A stretch of 64,000 nt of DNA from Polycyclovorans sp. (GTDB lineage Bacteria > Pseudomonadota > Gammaproteobacteria > Nevskiales > Nevskiaceae), in the NCBI GenBank assembly GCA_002706265.1, contig PAKU01000033.1:1-64000 (forward strand). The letters are read 5' to 3'. The position numbers and the translations under genes are program-made. Positions 46,648 through 58,969 of the stretch are shown here, piece by piece; position 1 is the first letter of the stretch; each line of letters begins with the position of its first letter. The notes below the pieces were generated by a model. It did not search any database and had not been told where the DNA came from. It was given only the letters and a program-made list of their open reading frames with translations.

Positions 46648-48735
46648 CTAGCCCGGCAACTGAGAAATGTCGGCCACTTCGCGGCACAGCGTGTCCACCC
46701 GGGTCAGCAGCGCCAGCCGGTTCTGGCGAATGGCCGCGTCGTCGTCGTTGACCATGACCGCCTCGAAGAAATCGTCCACCGGGTCGCGCAGATTGGCCAG
46801 GTCCAGCAGGCGCTCTGCGTAGTCGGTGTCGCCCTTGCGCTGCTCCAGGGCCTCGACCGTGGTCCACAGCGCCTGTTCGCTGGTGTGCGTCAGCCGCTGC
46901 GGATCGACCTTGCCGTCGGGGGCGTGACCGTCGCGCTCGGCGGCCTGGCGCAGCACGTTGCGGATGCGCTTGTTGGCGGCCGCCAGATGCGGCGCGGCGG
47001 GCAGCACCACGAACTGGTGCACCGCCTGCAGCCGGTGCTCCAGGTCCAGCGGCCGGGTGCCGCCGAGGGTGCGCACCGCCTCGAAGGCTTCGGGCGTGAT
47101 GGCCCGCCCGTCAACCGTGGCCCCCACGCGGTAGGCGCGCAGGCGCTCAAGGATGAAATCGAGCAGCTCAGCCCGCGTCTTGGGGCTGCGATCGCCGGCG
47201 GGCTGGGCGTCGAGCGCCAGTTGCAGGGCCTGACCGAGGTCCAGCGACCAGTCGCCTTCGATGAGGATGCGCAACACCCCCAGTGCCGCGCGGCGCAGGG
47301 CGTAGGGGTCCTTGCTGGCGGTGGGCTTCTGGCCAATGGCGAAGATGCCGGCCAGGCTGTCCAGCTTGTCGGCCAGCGCGACCATCTGGCCTTCTGCCGT
47401 CGAGGGAATCGGCGTGCCCTGCTGGGTGGGCAGGTAATGCTCGCGAATGGCACGCCAGACCGACTCGGGCGCGCCGCTGCGGCGCGCATAGTCGCCGCCC
47501 ATCAGGCCCTGCAGTTCGGGGAACTCAAAGACCATCTTGGTCACCAGATCGGCCTTGCACAGCGCGGCGGCGCGCTGCACGTCGGCCACGCGCTGGTCGC
47601 TGGCGCCGGTGTCGCGGGCCAGCGCGGCCGCCAGCGTGGCAATGCGCGCCTGCTTGTCGGCCACGGTGCCCAGCGCCTGCTGAAAGGTGATGCGTGCCAG
47701 CCCCTGGGCGTGCACGTCCAGGGCAATGGCGCGGTCCTGGTCAAAGAAGAACGCGGCATCGCTCAACCGCGGGCGCACCACGCGCTCGTTGCCGGCCACC
47801 ACCTGCGTCACATCGCGGCTTTCGATATTGATGACGGTGATGAATGCCGAGGTGAGTCGGGTCTGCCCGGCGTCTTCAAACACCGTGAAATAGCGCTGGT
47901 TGGTTTCAACCGTGGCGACAATGACCTCGGGGGGCAGCTCCAGAAACCGGGCCTCGAAATACCCGGTGATCGCCACCGGCCATTCGACCAGGGCCGCCAC
48001 TTCGTCGAGCAGGTCTTCGGTGACCCGGGCGTGGCCGCCCAGCGCCTGGGCCTCGGCGTTGATCTGCGCGGCGATATGGGTCTTGCGGGCCTCCGGATCG
48101 GCGATGACCTTGGCCTTGAACAGCCGCTCTGCATACGACTCGGGGCTGTCGAGCGTGATTGCCAGCGGCGCGTGAAAGCGATGGCCGTAGGTGATGCGAT
48201 CAGCCGTCAGGCCGAATGCCTGCAACGGTGGCACGTCGGTGCCGAACAGCGCCGCCAGCCAGGTCACCGGACGGACAAAGGTGGCCTCGCCGCTGCCCCA
48301 GCGCATGCGTTTGGGGACCAGTTGGTCCATCTGCTTGAGCGTGTCAGTGAAGATTGCCTGCAGCAGGTCGGCCGTGGCGGCGCCGGGCGCGCGCTTCTCG
48401 AAATGCAACTTGCCGTCGCGCTCGCCGAGCGCCCCAAAGTCGACCCCGCAGGACTTGGCAAAGCCCAGGCCCGCCGGGGTGGGCTGGCCGTCTTTCACCG
48501 CGGCCTTCAGCGCCGGGCCGGAGCGCACGATCTGCTGGTCGGGCTGCTGCTCGGGGACGGCCGTGACCAGCACCGCCAGCCGTCGCGGCGTTGCGTAGCG
48601 CAGCACCTCGCCCATGGCCAGGCCCCGGCTGCTCAGGCCCTGGGTGATGCCGTCGCGCAGGGCATCGGCCAGCGGCAGCACGTAGCGCGCGGGCAGGTCT
48701 TCGGTTCCGACTTCGATCAACAGGGTGCGTGACAT
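46648..48735 (-). CDS. glyS: Glycyl-tRNA synthetase beta subunit
   Basis: The 695-residue beta subunit starts MSRTLLIEVGTEDLPARYV, like E. coli GlyS (689). It contains ATPRRLAVLVTAV, FVRPVTWLAALFGTDV, TYGHRFHAP and the HD-like part (YLPTQQGTPIPSTAEGQMVALADKLDSLAGIFAIG), ending in the anticodon-binding DALR-like domain (DDFFEAVMVN). It works with GlyQ as an alpha2-beta2 enzyme that charges glycine. ATG 48735 matches homologues. glyQ is not next to it but 4.5 kb upstream. Confidence 0.96.
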   Translation of the reverse strand: MSRTLLIEVGTEDLPARYVLPLADALRDGITQGLSSRGLAMGEVLRYATPRRLAVLVTAVPEQQPDQQIVRSGPALKAAVKDGQPTPAGLGFAKSCGVDFGALGERDGKLHFEKRAPGAATADLLQAIFTDTLKQMDQLVPKRMRWGSGEATFVRPVTWLAALFGTDVPPLQAFGLTADRITYGHRFHAPLAITLDSPESYAERLFKAKVIADPEARKTHIAAQINAEAQALGGHARVTEDLLDEVAALVEWPVAITGYFEARFLELPPEVIVATVETNQRYFTVFEDAGQTRLTSAFITVINIESRDVTQVVAGNERVVRPRLSDAAFFFDQDRAIALDVHAQGLARITFQQALGTVADKQARIATLAAALARDTGASDQRVADVQRAAALCKADLVTKMVFEFPELQGLMGGDYARRSGAPESVWRAIREHYLPTQQGTPIPSTAEGQMVALADKLDSLAGIFAIGQKPTASKDPYALRRAALGVLRILIEGDWSLDLGQALQLALDAQPAGDRSPKTRAELLDFILERLRAYRVGATVDGRAITPEAFEAVRTLGGTRPLDLEHRLQAVHQFVVLPAAPHLAAANKRIRNVLRQAAERDGHAPDGKVDPQRLTHTSEQALWTTVEALEQRKGDTDYAERLLDLANLRDPVDDFFEAVMVNDDDAAIRQNRLALLTRVDTLCREVADISQLPG

Positions 48736-48827
48736 GACGGCAGGGTGCGCAGGGTCGAAAAGGAGCGGTATTGTCGGTGAAGGGCAGAGGCGCCGCAAAA
48801 CCGCTGTGGCGGGGCTCGACACGATAG

Positions 48828-51119
<2,292 letters not shown>

Positions 51120-51147
51120 GCGCGCGGCAAAGGTCTCTCAAGACCGG

Positions 51148-51176
51148 GGGCGGGCTGCAAGGCCCGCCCTTTTTTT
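51148..51176 (+). terminator. Rho-independent terminator after katG
   Basis: GGGCGGGC (51148-51155) pairs with GCCCGCCC (51162-51169) around a 6-nt loop, followed by seven T residues. It lies 28 nt after the katG stop. Confidence 0.93.
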
Positions 51177-51254
51177 GTGGACGCTTCATCTGGCGACATC
51201 GGCAATGACAGCGGTCGCAGGGCCGCGCCCGTCATGCCGGCCAAGCATCGCTGC

Positions 51255-52214
51255 TTACCAGCGCACCAGCACCGATCCCCAGGTCATGCCGCCGCCCACC
51301 CCCACCAGCATCACGTGCTGGCCGCGGGTGATGCGACCGTCGCGCACGGCCTTGTCGAGCGCCAGCGGCACCGACGCGGCAGAGGTATTGCCCTGTCGCG
51401 CCACCGTGGTCACCACCCGCTCGCGCGGCAGCTTGATCCGGTCGGCGGTGGCATCAAGGATGCGCTGATTGGCCTGGTGCGGCACCAGCCAGTCAATGTC
51501 GGCGCCGGTCATGCCATTGTGGGCCAGCGCCTCGTGGGCGCATTCGCCCAGCACCCGCACGGCCAGCTTGAACACCGCCTGGCCGTCCATTTCGAGATAA
51601 GGATTGCCGCGAATCTTGCCCTCGGCGATGCCGCCGCCCACGCGCAGAATGTGGCTCAAGCTGCCGTCAGAATGCAGGTGGCTGGACAAGATGCCCGGCG
51701 CCTCGGACGGCTGCACCACCACCGCCCCGGCGCCGTCGCCAAACAGCACGCAGGTGCGGCGGTCGTTCCAGTCCAGCAGGCGCGAGAAGACCTCGGAGCC
51801 CACCACCAGCGCGCATTTATGGGCGCCGCTGGCAACCAGCTTGTCGGCAAGCGCCAAGGCGTAAATGAAGCCGGTGCACACCGCCTGCACATCGAAGGCC
51901 GCCCCCTGCTTCACCCCCAGCTTGGCCTGCAACAGGCAGGCCGTGGAGGGAAACACCATGTCTGGCGTCGTGGTGGCGCACACGATCAGGTCCACGTCGG
52001 CGGCGCTGATGCCGGCCTGTTCCATGGCGCGCTGCGCGGCCTGCAGGGCCAGATCGCTGGTCAGTTCATCGTCCGCGGCGATGTGCCGCGCCTCGATGCC
52101 GGTGCGCGACACGATCCAGTCATCGCTGGTCTCGATGCGGGTGGCCAGCTCCTGATTGGTGACGATGCGGTCTGGCAGGTAGCTGCCGGTGCCGGTGATG
52201 CGTGAGTAGCCCAA
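51255..52214 (-). CDS. fabH: 3-oxoacyl-ACP synthase III FabH (TTG start)
   Basis: The 319-residue enzyme starts fatty-acid chains from acyl-CoA and malonyl-ACP. The catalytic triad is Cys113 ([15 protein letters not shown]), His in VPHQANQR and Asn in [24 protein letters not shown] closes the protein. Start TTG 52214 gives the family N terminus ([15 protein letters not shown]) and is preceded by AAGGAGG at 8-nt spacing; there is no suitable ATG. It stands alone, without plsX, rpmF or fabD. The 272 bp upstream (52215-52486) show nothing else recognisable. Confidence 0.95.
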   Translation of the reverse strand: MGYSRITGTGSYLPDRIVTNQELATRIETSDDWIVSRTGIEARHIAADDELTSDLALQAAQRAMEQAGISAADVDLIVCATTTPDMVFPSTACLLQAKLGVKQGAAFDVQAVCTGFIYALALADKLVASGAHKCALVVGSEVFSRLLDWNDRRTCVLFGDGAGAVVVQPSEAPGILSSHLHSDGSLSHILRVGGGIAEGKIRGNPYLEMDGQAVFKLAVRVLGECAHEALAHNGMTGADIDWLVPHQANQRILDATADRIKLPRERVVTTVARQGNTSAASVPLALDKAVRDGRITRGQHVMLVGVGGGMTWGSVLVRW

Positions 52215-52486
52215 GTGATCTCCCTCCTTTTTTTTGGTCCAGCGTACGACGGCTCGCGTGATGCAATGGTGGCCCCGCGTCAGCGACGACGTCGAGGTCA
52301 AACCTCATGATCTCGCACGGCCTAACACGACTGAAGCCAAAATCGATCTGCGGATTTCACAAGGGCCGAACGGCCAACAAGCGCGGTTGCAATGTTCGCT
52401 GAACCTGCCACGGCGTGCAGATTATCGGCCCGTTTTGGCTATTGCGCGCAAGGGCAGGTTTTGAAAGGGGGTGCGATCAGCTGCCG

Positions 52487-53176
52487 TCAAGCCGGCACGC
52501 CGAAAAGCGACCCCACTCCGGCCGTCAATGCCATGGCCAAGGCGCCCCAGAAGGTGACGCGGGTGGCAGCAGCCATCACGGGTGCTCCGCCGGCAGCTGC
52601 GGCCAAGGACCCCAGCAGTGCCAGAAAGATAAGCGAACTGGCGGGCACCGCCCACATCAGCGCAGAGGCGGGGAACAGAACAACGATCAGCAGGGGCAGT
52701 GCCGCCCCCGCGGCAAAAGTGCCGGCCGAGGCAAGCGCGGCCTGCACAGGTCGTGCAGCCGATGTTTCGGAGATGCCCAGCTCATCACGGGCATGTGCCC
52801 CCAACGCATCATGCTGCATCAACTGGGTCGCAACGCGGGAGGCCAGCGCCGGATCCAGCCCGCGCGAGACATAAATGGCCGTGAGCTCGGCATGCTCATG
52901 CTCGGGGCTCGCGGCCAGCTCCCGGCCCTCCCGAGCCAGATCGGCGCGCTCGGTATCGGCCTGTGAACTGACGGAAACATACTCGCCAGCAGCCATCGAC
53001 ATGGCCCCGGCAACCAGTCCCGCGACACCTGCGATCCAGATGCCCTCAGCGTTCGCCCCCGCAGCCACCACGCCCAGGACCAGGCTTGCAGTGGAGACGA
53101 TCCCGTCATTCGCGCCAAGCACAGCCGCCCGCAGCCAACCGATCCGGTGTGTCCTGTGCGTCTCGATATGTCTCAT
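52487..53176 (-). CDS. VIT1/CCC1-family iron/manganese transporter
   Basis: A 229-residue membrane protein: RIGWLRAAVLGANDGIVSTASLVLGVVAAG is the family signature of the first helix with the key Asp, and AGLVAGAMSMAAGEYVSVSSQADTERADL the second with MxxGEY. A cytoplasmic metal-binding stretch rich in Glu (about 75-140) is followed by three C-terminal helices. It moves Fe2+ or Mn2+ across the inner membrane, probably outward. It lies between fabH and glyQ and may work with katG in limiting iron-driven oxidative damage (inferred). Confidence 0.9.
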   Translation of the reverse strand: MRHIETHRTHRIGWLRAAVLGANDGIVSTASLVLGVVAAGANAEGIWIAGVAGLVAGAMSMAAGEYVSVSSQADTERADLAREGRELAASPEHEHAELTAIYVSRGLDPALASRVATQLMQHDALGAHARDELGISETSAARPVQAALASAGTFAAGAALPLLIVVLFPASALMWAVPASSLIFLALLGSLAAAAGGAPVMAAATRVTFWGALAMALTAGVGSLFGVPA

Positions 53177-53248
53177 CGGGCCTCGGAGGCAGTATTGGGC
53201 AGCAGCGGGCAGCCCGACGCTTTGAAACTCGGGATGGCCTTCAACGGC

Positions 53249-54151
<903 letters not shown>

Positions 54152-54183
54152 CTTGGCGTCTTGGGCGGTGTTCACGGCCGGGC

Positions 54184-54189
54184 AGTATA
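54184..54189 (-). promoter_or_regulatory. Candidate -10 box for glyQ
   Basis: TATACT on the - strand lies 32 bp before the glyQ start, between jetD and glyQ. No clear -35 is seen, so this is a weak call. It would give glyQ expression independent of the defence operon. Confidence 0.35.
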
Positions 54190-54224
54190 CGAAGCTGGCG
54201 GCGATGACCGCTGCCGCGCCCGGC

Positions 54225-55460
54225 TCACGCGCGCGTGTTTTCGGCGCTGCGGCTGCGCAGACCTTCCTGTTCACCCTTGAGGCCGCGCGCCTGCATGGCC
54301 AGCGCCAGGTCGCGCAGGCTTGCGGGCAGGGGCGTGCGCAGCAGGCTGTCGAGCTGCTGGCGGTCGAGTTCGGTCAGCGCCCGGGTTCGGGGCAGTCGGT
54401 CCAGCGCTTGGGCCTCCATGTTGTGCGTGGACCACGGCAGGGTCTGCGCGGCCCATAACGCGCCCGCCTCGCAGGCGATGGCGATGCCGTAGGGGTCGGG
54501 GTCGGCTTCGATCACGGCGGGTGCCGGACTCAGCCTCAACAGCCGCCCGACCATGTCGCACCACCAGCGCGGGGGGCGGCCGGGCACCCAGATCACCGCT
54601 TCGTCGGGGGCGGCGCTGCGGCAGGCGTGCTCGAAGCTGGTCTGGTTTTCGATGATGCGGTAGTGCGCCACCGGCTCGGCCACTGCGCGGGCCGCCGCGA
54701 GTGTGGCCGGCGTGAGCCCGTGAAAGTCGGGCGTGGTGCCCAGTGACAGGCGCCCGTGGGGGAAGATCAGCGTCTGCGGGCTGTGGATGAGCAGCAGCGG
54801 GGTGTGCGCATCGATGCCCAGTGCGCCCAGGTCGAGGCATTCGGCCAGCCACCGCCAGTCAGCGTCGGGAATGCCCTTGGTCAAGCCGGTGGCGAAGTAG
54901 GCGAAGTCGCGCCGGGTGCCGCTGCGCTGTTGGTCGCACCATTGATCCAGCGCCGTCAGCCAGCCGTGGCGGCGCAGCGCCAGGCTGGGGGCGTGCCCCT
55001 GCAAGGTGTGCAGCGCCTCGGTCAGCACGGCGCGCCCGAAGGTCTGCGCCTGTGCCGTGTGCCAGTCGCTCGCGAGGTGGTCACGGTTGGGCAGGCCCAG
55101 CGCCTCGCGGCAGGCTTCGAGCGCCGGGACGGTAATCTGCACCGGCACCCATCGTCCGCCGGGCTCGCGCCGTTCCGAGAGCGCGATCCATCCGGCGTCG
55201 AGCAAGGCCTGCAGCAGCTCCTGGGCGGTGGCCACGCGCGCGGGGCCGGCGCGCTTGAGCAGGGTGGCCCAGCGCATGGTCGCGCCCTGCGCGAACCAGT
55301 CGCGTGCCAGCGCCGTCCACTCGCTGGGCCAGGTGGCTGCGGCGCCGTCGGAGCGGGTGAAGTTGCGACGCAGTCGTCGCCCTTTCAGCGTTGCCCGGGC
55401 GCCAACATCGAGTGTCCGGGTCTGCACCCCCCGGGCATCCGGGGCGGACCAGCCGTCCAT
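54225..55460 (-). CDS. jetD: Wadjet JetD-like Toprim nuclease subunit (MksG-like)
   Basis: The 411-residue protein has a helical N-terminal part with a winged-helix-like stretch (about 60-110, [36 protein letters not shown]) and a C-terminal Toprim-like domain: [12 protein letters not shown], Glu271 in [13 protein letters not shown], and Asp320-x-Asp322 in [13 protein letters not shown], the expected metal ligands. In Wadjet systems JetD is the nuclease that cuts plasmid DNA reeled in by the SMC complex. It is the last gene of the four and starts 7 nt after jetC. Its exact family (DUF2220 or DUF2399 kind) is not settled by eye. Confidence 0.82.
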   Translation of the reverse strand: MDGWSAPDARGVQTRTLDVGARATLKGRRLRRNFTRSDGAAATWPSEWTALARDWFAQGATMRWATLLKRAGPARVATAQELLQALLDAGWIALSERREPGGRWVPVQITVPALEACREALGLPNRDHLASDWHTAQAQTFGRAVLTEALHTLQGHAPSLALRRHGWLTALDQWCDQQRSGTRRDFAYFATGLTKGIPDADWRWLAECLDLGALGIDAHTPLLLIHSPQTLIFPHGRLSLGTTPDFHGLTPATLAAARAVAEPVAHYRIIENQTSFEHACRSAAPDEAVIWVPGRPPRWWCDMVGRLLRLSPAPAVIEADPDPYGIAIACEAGALWAAQTLPWSTHNMEAQALDRLPRTRALTELDRQQLDSLLRTPLPASLRDLALAMQARGLKGEQEGLRSRSAENTRA

Positions 55461-55467
55461 TGGCGCC

Positions 55468-58260
55468 TCAGCCCGCCGGCCGTGCGCGACGCAGGAAGGC
55501 GACCGGCAGCGCGTGGGCTTCGCCGGGTCGGCGTTTCTGGGTCAGCAGGGTCAGCTCTGAGGGCTTGAACACGTTGACGTTGTGGGTGTTGGGCGTGGTG
55601 ACGATGTACTGCGCCTGGGTCGCCTGCAGAAACGCGCCCACCCTGTCGATGTTGAAGATGTCGAGATGCGCGAACGGCTCGTCGATGAACACGAAGCCGC
55701 CGCTCGCGCCCTCGTCTTCCATCATCAGCCCCACCAGCAGAATCATCGACTTCATCACCTGCTGGCCGCCGGAGGCCTCGCCGTCGTTGAGGCCGATCAG
55801 CCCCTTCTGATCGAAGTTGAACTGCACCGCGAGTGCTGCCTGGGTGAGGCTCAGGTCATCGTTGGCGAGGTTGGGGTAGCCCACCTCCACCGCAATGCCG
55901 GCAAGCGCGCCCAGCTTTTCGAGGTTGCGTGCGTAGCGCCGCAGGGTGGCCTTGAGCACGTTGATGTACTGCGCACGCGCCCGGTCGGTGGTGCTGCGGG
56001 CGCGTTCAAGCTGGGCACTCTGCTGTTCGATCCGCGCGTCGAGCTGGTCGTGGTCGAGCTTGAGCTTGTCGCGGACCAGGACGCAGTGGGGGTCGGTCAC
56101 GAAATGACTTTCCCGCTTGCGCCGCTCCAGCCGCTCGATGTCGTGTTCGACCGCCTTGACCGAGTCATACCGGGCGCGCGTTTCGGCAACGCCGGCGTCC
56201 CGGTGCCACGCCGCCGGCTTGTTGACCCGCATCGCGCGCAGGGCCAGGCCGCTGTTGACGTAGCTGCGCTGCGCATTGGCAAGATCGAGCTGGATGTCGC
56301 GCACGCGCTGCTCGCCCACGCGCACCGCCTCTTCAGACAGCGCGTGGCTGCGTTCCAGGGGCGGCCGCGCCTGCGTGGTTTCGTAGTACCGCTGTGCCGC
56401 CGCGGCGCGCTGTGTCGCCACCGCGGCGATCTCGGCGCTCAGGCGTGTGCGCTCGGCTTCGGCCCGCCCGAACTCGGCTTGCCGTGCCGACAGCACCTGC
56501 GCGGCATCAATACCGGCCAGCCGTGCCGTCAGCGTGTCCAGCCGCCGCAGATGCCCGGCCAGTTCGTCGCGCAGGCGCTGCGCCTCGGCCTCGATCTGTG
56601 CCCGACGTGAGCGGGTCTGCGTGGCGGCGTGCGCGCCAAAGTGGCTGTCGCGCACGCTGATGTCACGCGCTCCGCGGCGCTCACGCTGATAGCCGCGCGG
56701 CGTGATCCAGGCCTGTGCATCCGGCAACCGCGCGCCCGCTTCCACGGTTTCGACGCGCTGGATGCCGTCGAGCAGGCGCAGCAACCAGGTGGGCGGATGG
56801 GCCGAAAAGCGCAGGCATTCGAGCAGCGAGCCCGGCCGGGCGGTGCCGGGCGCGGCACGGTCGGGCACCAGGTAATGACGGAAGCGGTGCTGCTCGCCCA
56901 GACGCCAGGCGGCGGCACGATCGGCCGGGTCTTCCAGCAGCAGCAGGTGGCGCACGCCGGCCAGTACCGCCTCGGCAGCGTCCTGCCAGTGCGGGTCGGC
57001 GATCTCGACGATTTCCGCCAGCGCCACATGGCCTATCCCGGCGCGGTCCAGCTCGGCCCGAAACTGGGCAACCTCTGCGGGCATCGGTCGCCGGCCGGAT
57101 TCCAGTGCGGCCAGGCGTGCGTCGAGTTCCGATTTTTCGGCATCGAGCGCGGTGAGCGTCTGCTCCAGCGCGAAGCCCTTGCGGCGCAGGCGCTCAACCT
57201 CGCGGCTGGCGGCCTCGGCATCGAAGTCGTCGGCCTGTTCGGCAACCCGCGCCACCAGCGTCTCGCGCTGATCCAGCAGCGCCTGCGCGGCCCCCAGGGC
57301 AAGGTTCAGCGGCGCTTCCTGCTTCTGAACGGCCTCCAGCGCGGCTTTGGCGTGCTGTTCGGCCTGTTCGATGGCCGCAAGCTCGGCGGTGAGCGTTGCA
57401 AGGCGCGCCCGGTGGGCGGTGCGCTGTCGCTGGGCTTCCACCGCCTCGCGGCGCTTGCCCCGCAGCTGGCTGCGGCCGCCACGCAAGGTCTCGACCAGTT
57501 CGGCGAGCCGCGTGCGCGGCACCCATTGGCCGTGCAGCTCCTGCAGTTCGCCGTTGAGGCGTTGCAGGTCGTTGTAGGAGTTCACGTCGGCCTCTGCGGC
57601 CTGCAGGGCGGTGTGCAGGCGGGCAAGCTGGGTCTTCAGCGCGTCCAATTCGCGGGCGGCGCCATTCTGCTCGTCGCGCGCCTTCTGGTAGTTGTCGAGC
57701 ACTTCCTGGTCGCCAAAAACGTCGAACACCAGCTTGAGCAGCTCCTGGCCGGAGTATTCGCAGAGCTTGTCGGTGTGGCCCTGGTCAAGCGCCAGCACCC
57801 GTTTGATGGCCCGGGTCAGGCCCGCGCCCTCAAGCTGGGCGGCATATTGACGGACGCCGATCCAGGTCACGGCGTCGGCCTCCTCGGCGCGCTCCACCGG
57901 CACGTCGCCGCTGCCGATGCCGTAGCTGCGCTCCCAGTCGCCGCCTTTTTTGCGGATGCGACAGAACAGCGTGACCTGCGGCGTGGTGATGGGCCAGAAC
58001 GCAAGCTGGCCGCGCGCGGTGCGCCCGTTGGACACCACCATGCGCAGCCAGGCGTAGGGCTTGTCGCTGCGCCGCACGTAGCGCTTGTAGTCGCGGCCTG
58101 CCGAGCAGTCGATGGCCAGCGCGGTGCGCAGCGCGTCGAGCAGGGTGGTCTTGCCCGAGCCATTGGGGCCGACGATGGTGACGATGTTGGCGTCCAGCGG
58201 CACGGCGAATCGTTGCCACCAGTCCCAGTGCACCAGTTCGAAACGCTCAATGCTGAACAT
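55468..58260 (-). CDS. jetC: Wadjet JetC-like SMC ATPase (MksB/MukB-like)
   Basis: The 930-residue ATPase starts MFSIERFELVHWDWWQRFAV and has Walker A GPNGSGKT near residues 31-38. Two long coiled-coil arms surround a hinge-like domain (about 420-520), and the head closes with the signature GEASGGQQ (about 827-834), Walker B FVFIDEP (856-862), AHLD and the switch TTPNTHN. In Wadjet/Mks complexes this motor extrudes DNA loops. ATG 58260 is preferred (GAGGA 8 nt upstream, 14-nt overlap with jetB); ATGs at 58299 and 58290 add up to 13 residues. Confidence 0.88.
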   Translation of the reverse strand: MFSIERFELVHWDWWQRFAVPLDANIVTIVGPNGSGKTTLLDALRTALAIDCSAGRDYKRYVRRSDKPYAWLRMVVSNGRTARGQLAFWPITTPQVTLFCRIRKKGGDWERSYGIGSGDVPVERAEEADAVTWIGVRQYAAQLEGAGLTRAIKRVLALDQGHTDKLCEYSGQELLKLVFDVFGDQEVLDNYQKARDEQNGAARELDALKTQLARLHTALQAAEADVNSYNDLQRLNGELQELHGQWVPRTRLAELVETLRGGRSQLRGKRREAVEAQRQRTAHRARLATLTAELAAIEQAEQHAKAALEAVQKQEAPLNLALGAAQALLDQRETLVARVAEQADDFDAEAASREVERLRRKGFALEQTLTALDAEKSELDARLAALESGRRPMPAEVAQFRAELDRAGIGHVALAEIVEIADPHWQDAAEAVLAGVRHLLLLEDPADRAAAWRLGEQHRFRHYLVPDRAAPGTARPGSLLECLRFSAHPPTWLLRLLDGIQRVETVEAGARLPDAQAWITPRGYQRERRGARDISVRDSHFGAHAATQTRSRRAQIEAEAQRLRDELAGHLRRLDTLTARLAGIDAAQVLSARQAEFGRAEAERTRLSAEIAAVATQRAAAAQRYYETTQARPPLERSHALSEEAVRVGEQRVRDIQLDLANAQRSYVNSGLALRAMRVNKPAAWHRDAGVAETRARYDSVKAVEHDIERLERRKRESHFVTDPHCVLVRDKLKLDHDQLDARIEQQSAQLERARSTTDRARAQYINVLKATLRRYARNLEKLGALAGIAVEVGYPNLANDDLSLTQAALAVQFNFDQKGLIGLNDGEASGGQQVMKSMILLVGLMMEDEGASGGFVFIDEPFAHLDIFNIDRVGAFLQATQAQYIVTTPNTHNVNVFKPSELTLLTQKRRPGEAHALPVAFLRRARPAG

Positions 58261-58969
58261 GGTGGCCGTCCTCGGCGTTGTCGCCGTCATCGCCGTCATC
58301 GAGTCCTTCGGCCTCGGGGGTGTCGATCACCTGATCGAGACGCTGACCGAACAGGTCGGCAAGGGCGCCATCGAGCACGCGGCGCGCCATGCGGTTGTAG
58401 TCGAGCACCAGGTCGAGCAGCGGGCCTTCGTGGATGCGGCCGTCGCGGCGCTCGATGAAGCCGTGCCGCGAGAGCACCGGCAGCCCGAAATTCTTGATGC
58501 GGGTCTTGCCGCCCAGGCGGTCGCCAAAGTCGGCGAGCAGGGTCGCCTCGGCGATTGAAATGTCCAGCGCCGTCGCGCTGGGCAGTGGCTTGTCGGTGGC
58601 AAACATCTCACCCTGACGCAGGGCGGCGCTGTCGTTCTTGCGTTCGATCTGGCGGCTGCGCTTGGGCAGGATCAGCAACGCCCACAGCACCACCAGCAGT
58701 GCCATCTGGTCGCGCGTGAGGTTGAGGTTGTTCGACAGCCAATGGTCTTCGGCGCCGAACACCGGCTGCTCCAGATCGCGCCGGATGCGCAGGCAGACAT
58801 GCTCGGCATACGGGTGTTCGACCCACTCCAGCCCGCAGGCCGTCAGGCGCTCGGTCAGGGCCGTGAAGAACAGATCATCGGTGAGCGCCCGCATCACCAG
58901 CGCGTCGCTGCGCGGCAATACGCGATGCGCCGCCAGTCGGGCGATCAGGGTCTGCAGCTCAGCTTCCAT
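58247..58969 (-). CDS. jetB: Wadjet JetB-like (MukE/MksE-like) subunit
   Basis: This 240-residue protein has winged-helix-like segments (about 1-60, LIARLAAHRVLPRSDALVMRALTDDLFFTALTERL, and 125-185, TLLADFGDRLGGKTRIKNFGLPVLSRHGFIERRDGRIHEGPLLDLVLDYNRM) as in MukE/JetB (DUF4194-like) proteins that bind the kleisin. The acidic tail (PEAEGLDDGDDGDNAEDG) is odd and overlaps the jetC start region. It lies between jetA (11-nt overlap) and jetC, the standard order. Confidence 0.8.
   Translation of the reverse strand: MEAELQTLIARLAAHRVLPRSDALVMRALTDDLFFTALTERLTACGLEWVEHPYAEHVCLRIRRDLEQPVFGAEDHWLSNNLNLTRDQMALLVVLWALLILPKRSRQIERKNDSAALRQGEMFATDKPLPSATALDISIAEATLLADFGDRLGGKTRIKNFGLPVLSRHGFIERRDGRIHEGPLLDLVLDYNRMARRVLDGALADLFGQRLDQVIDTPEAEGLDDGDDGDNAEDGHHVQH

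Noticed and set aside
46489-48732. 747-codon open frame on the + strand opposite glyS
   Set aside because: It is the shadow of glyS in GC-rich DNA, with no recognisable protein sequence or ribosome site.
56629-58458. 609-codon + strand frame opposite jetC
   Set aside because: The SMC motifs on the - strand establish the real gene; this frame has no family motifs.
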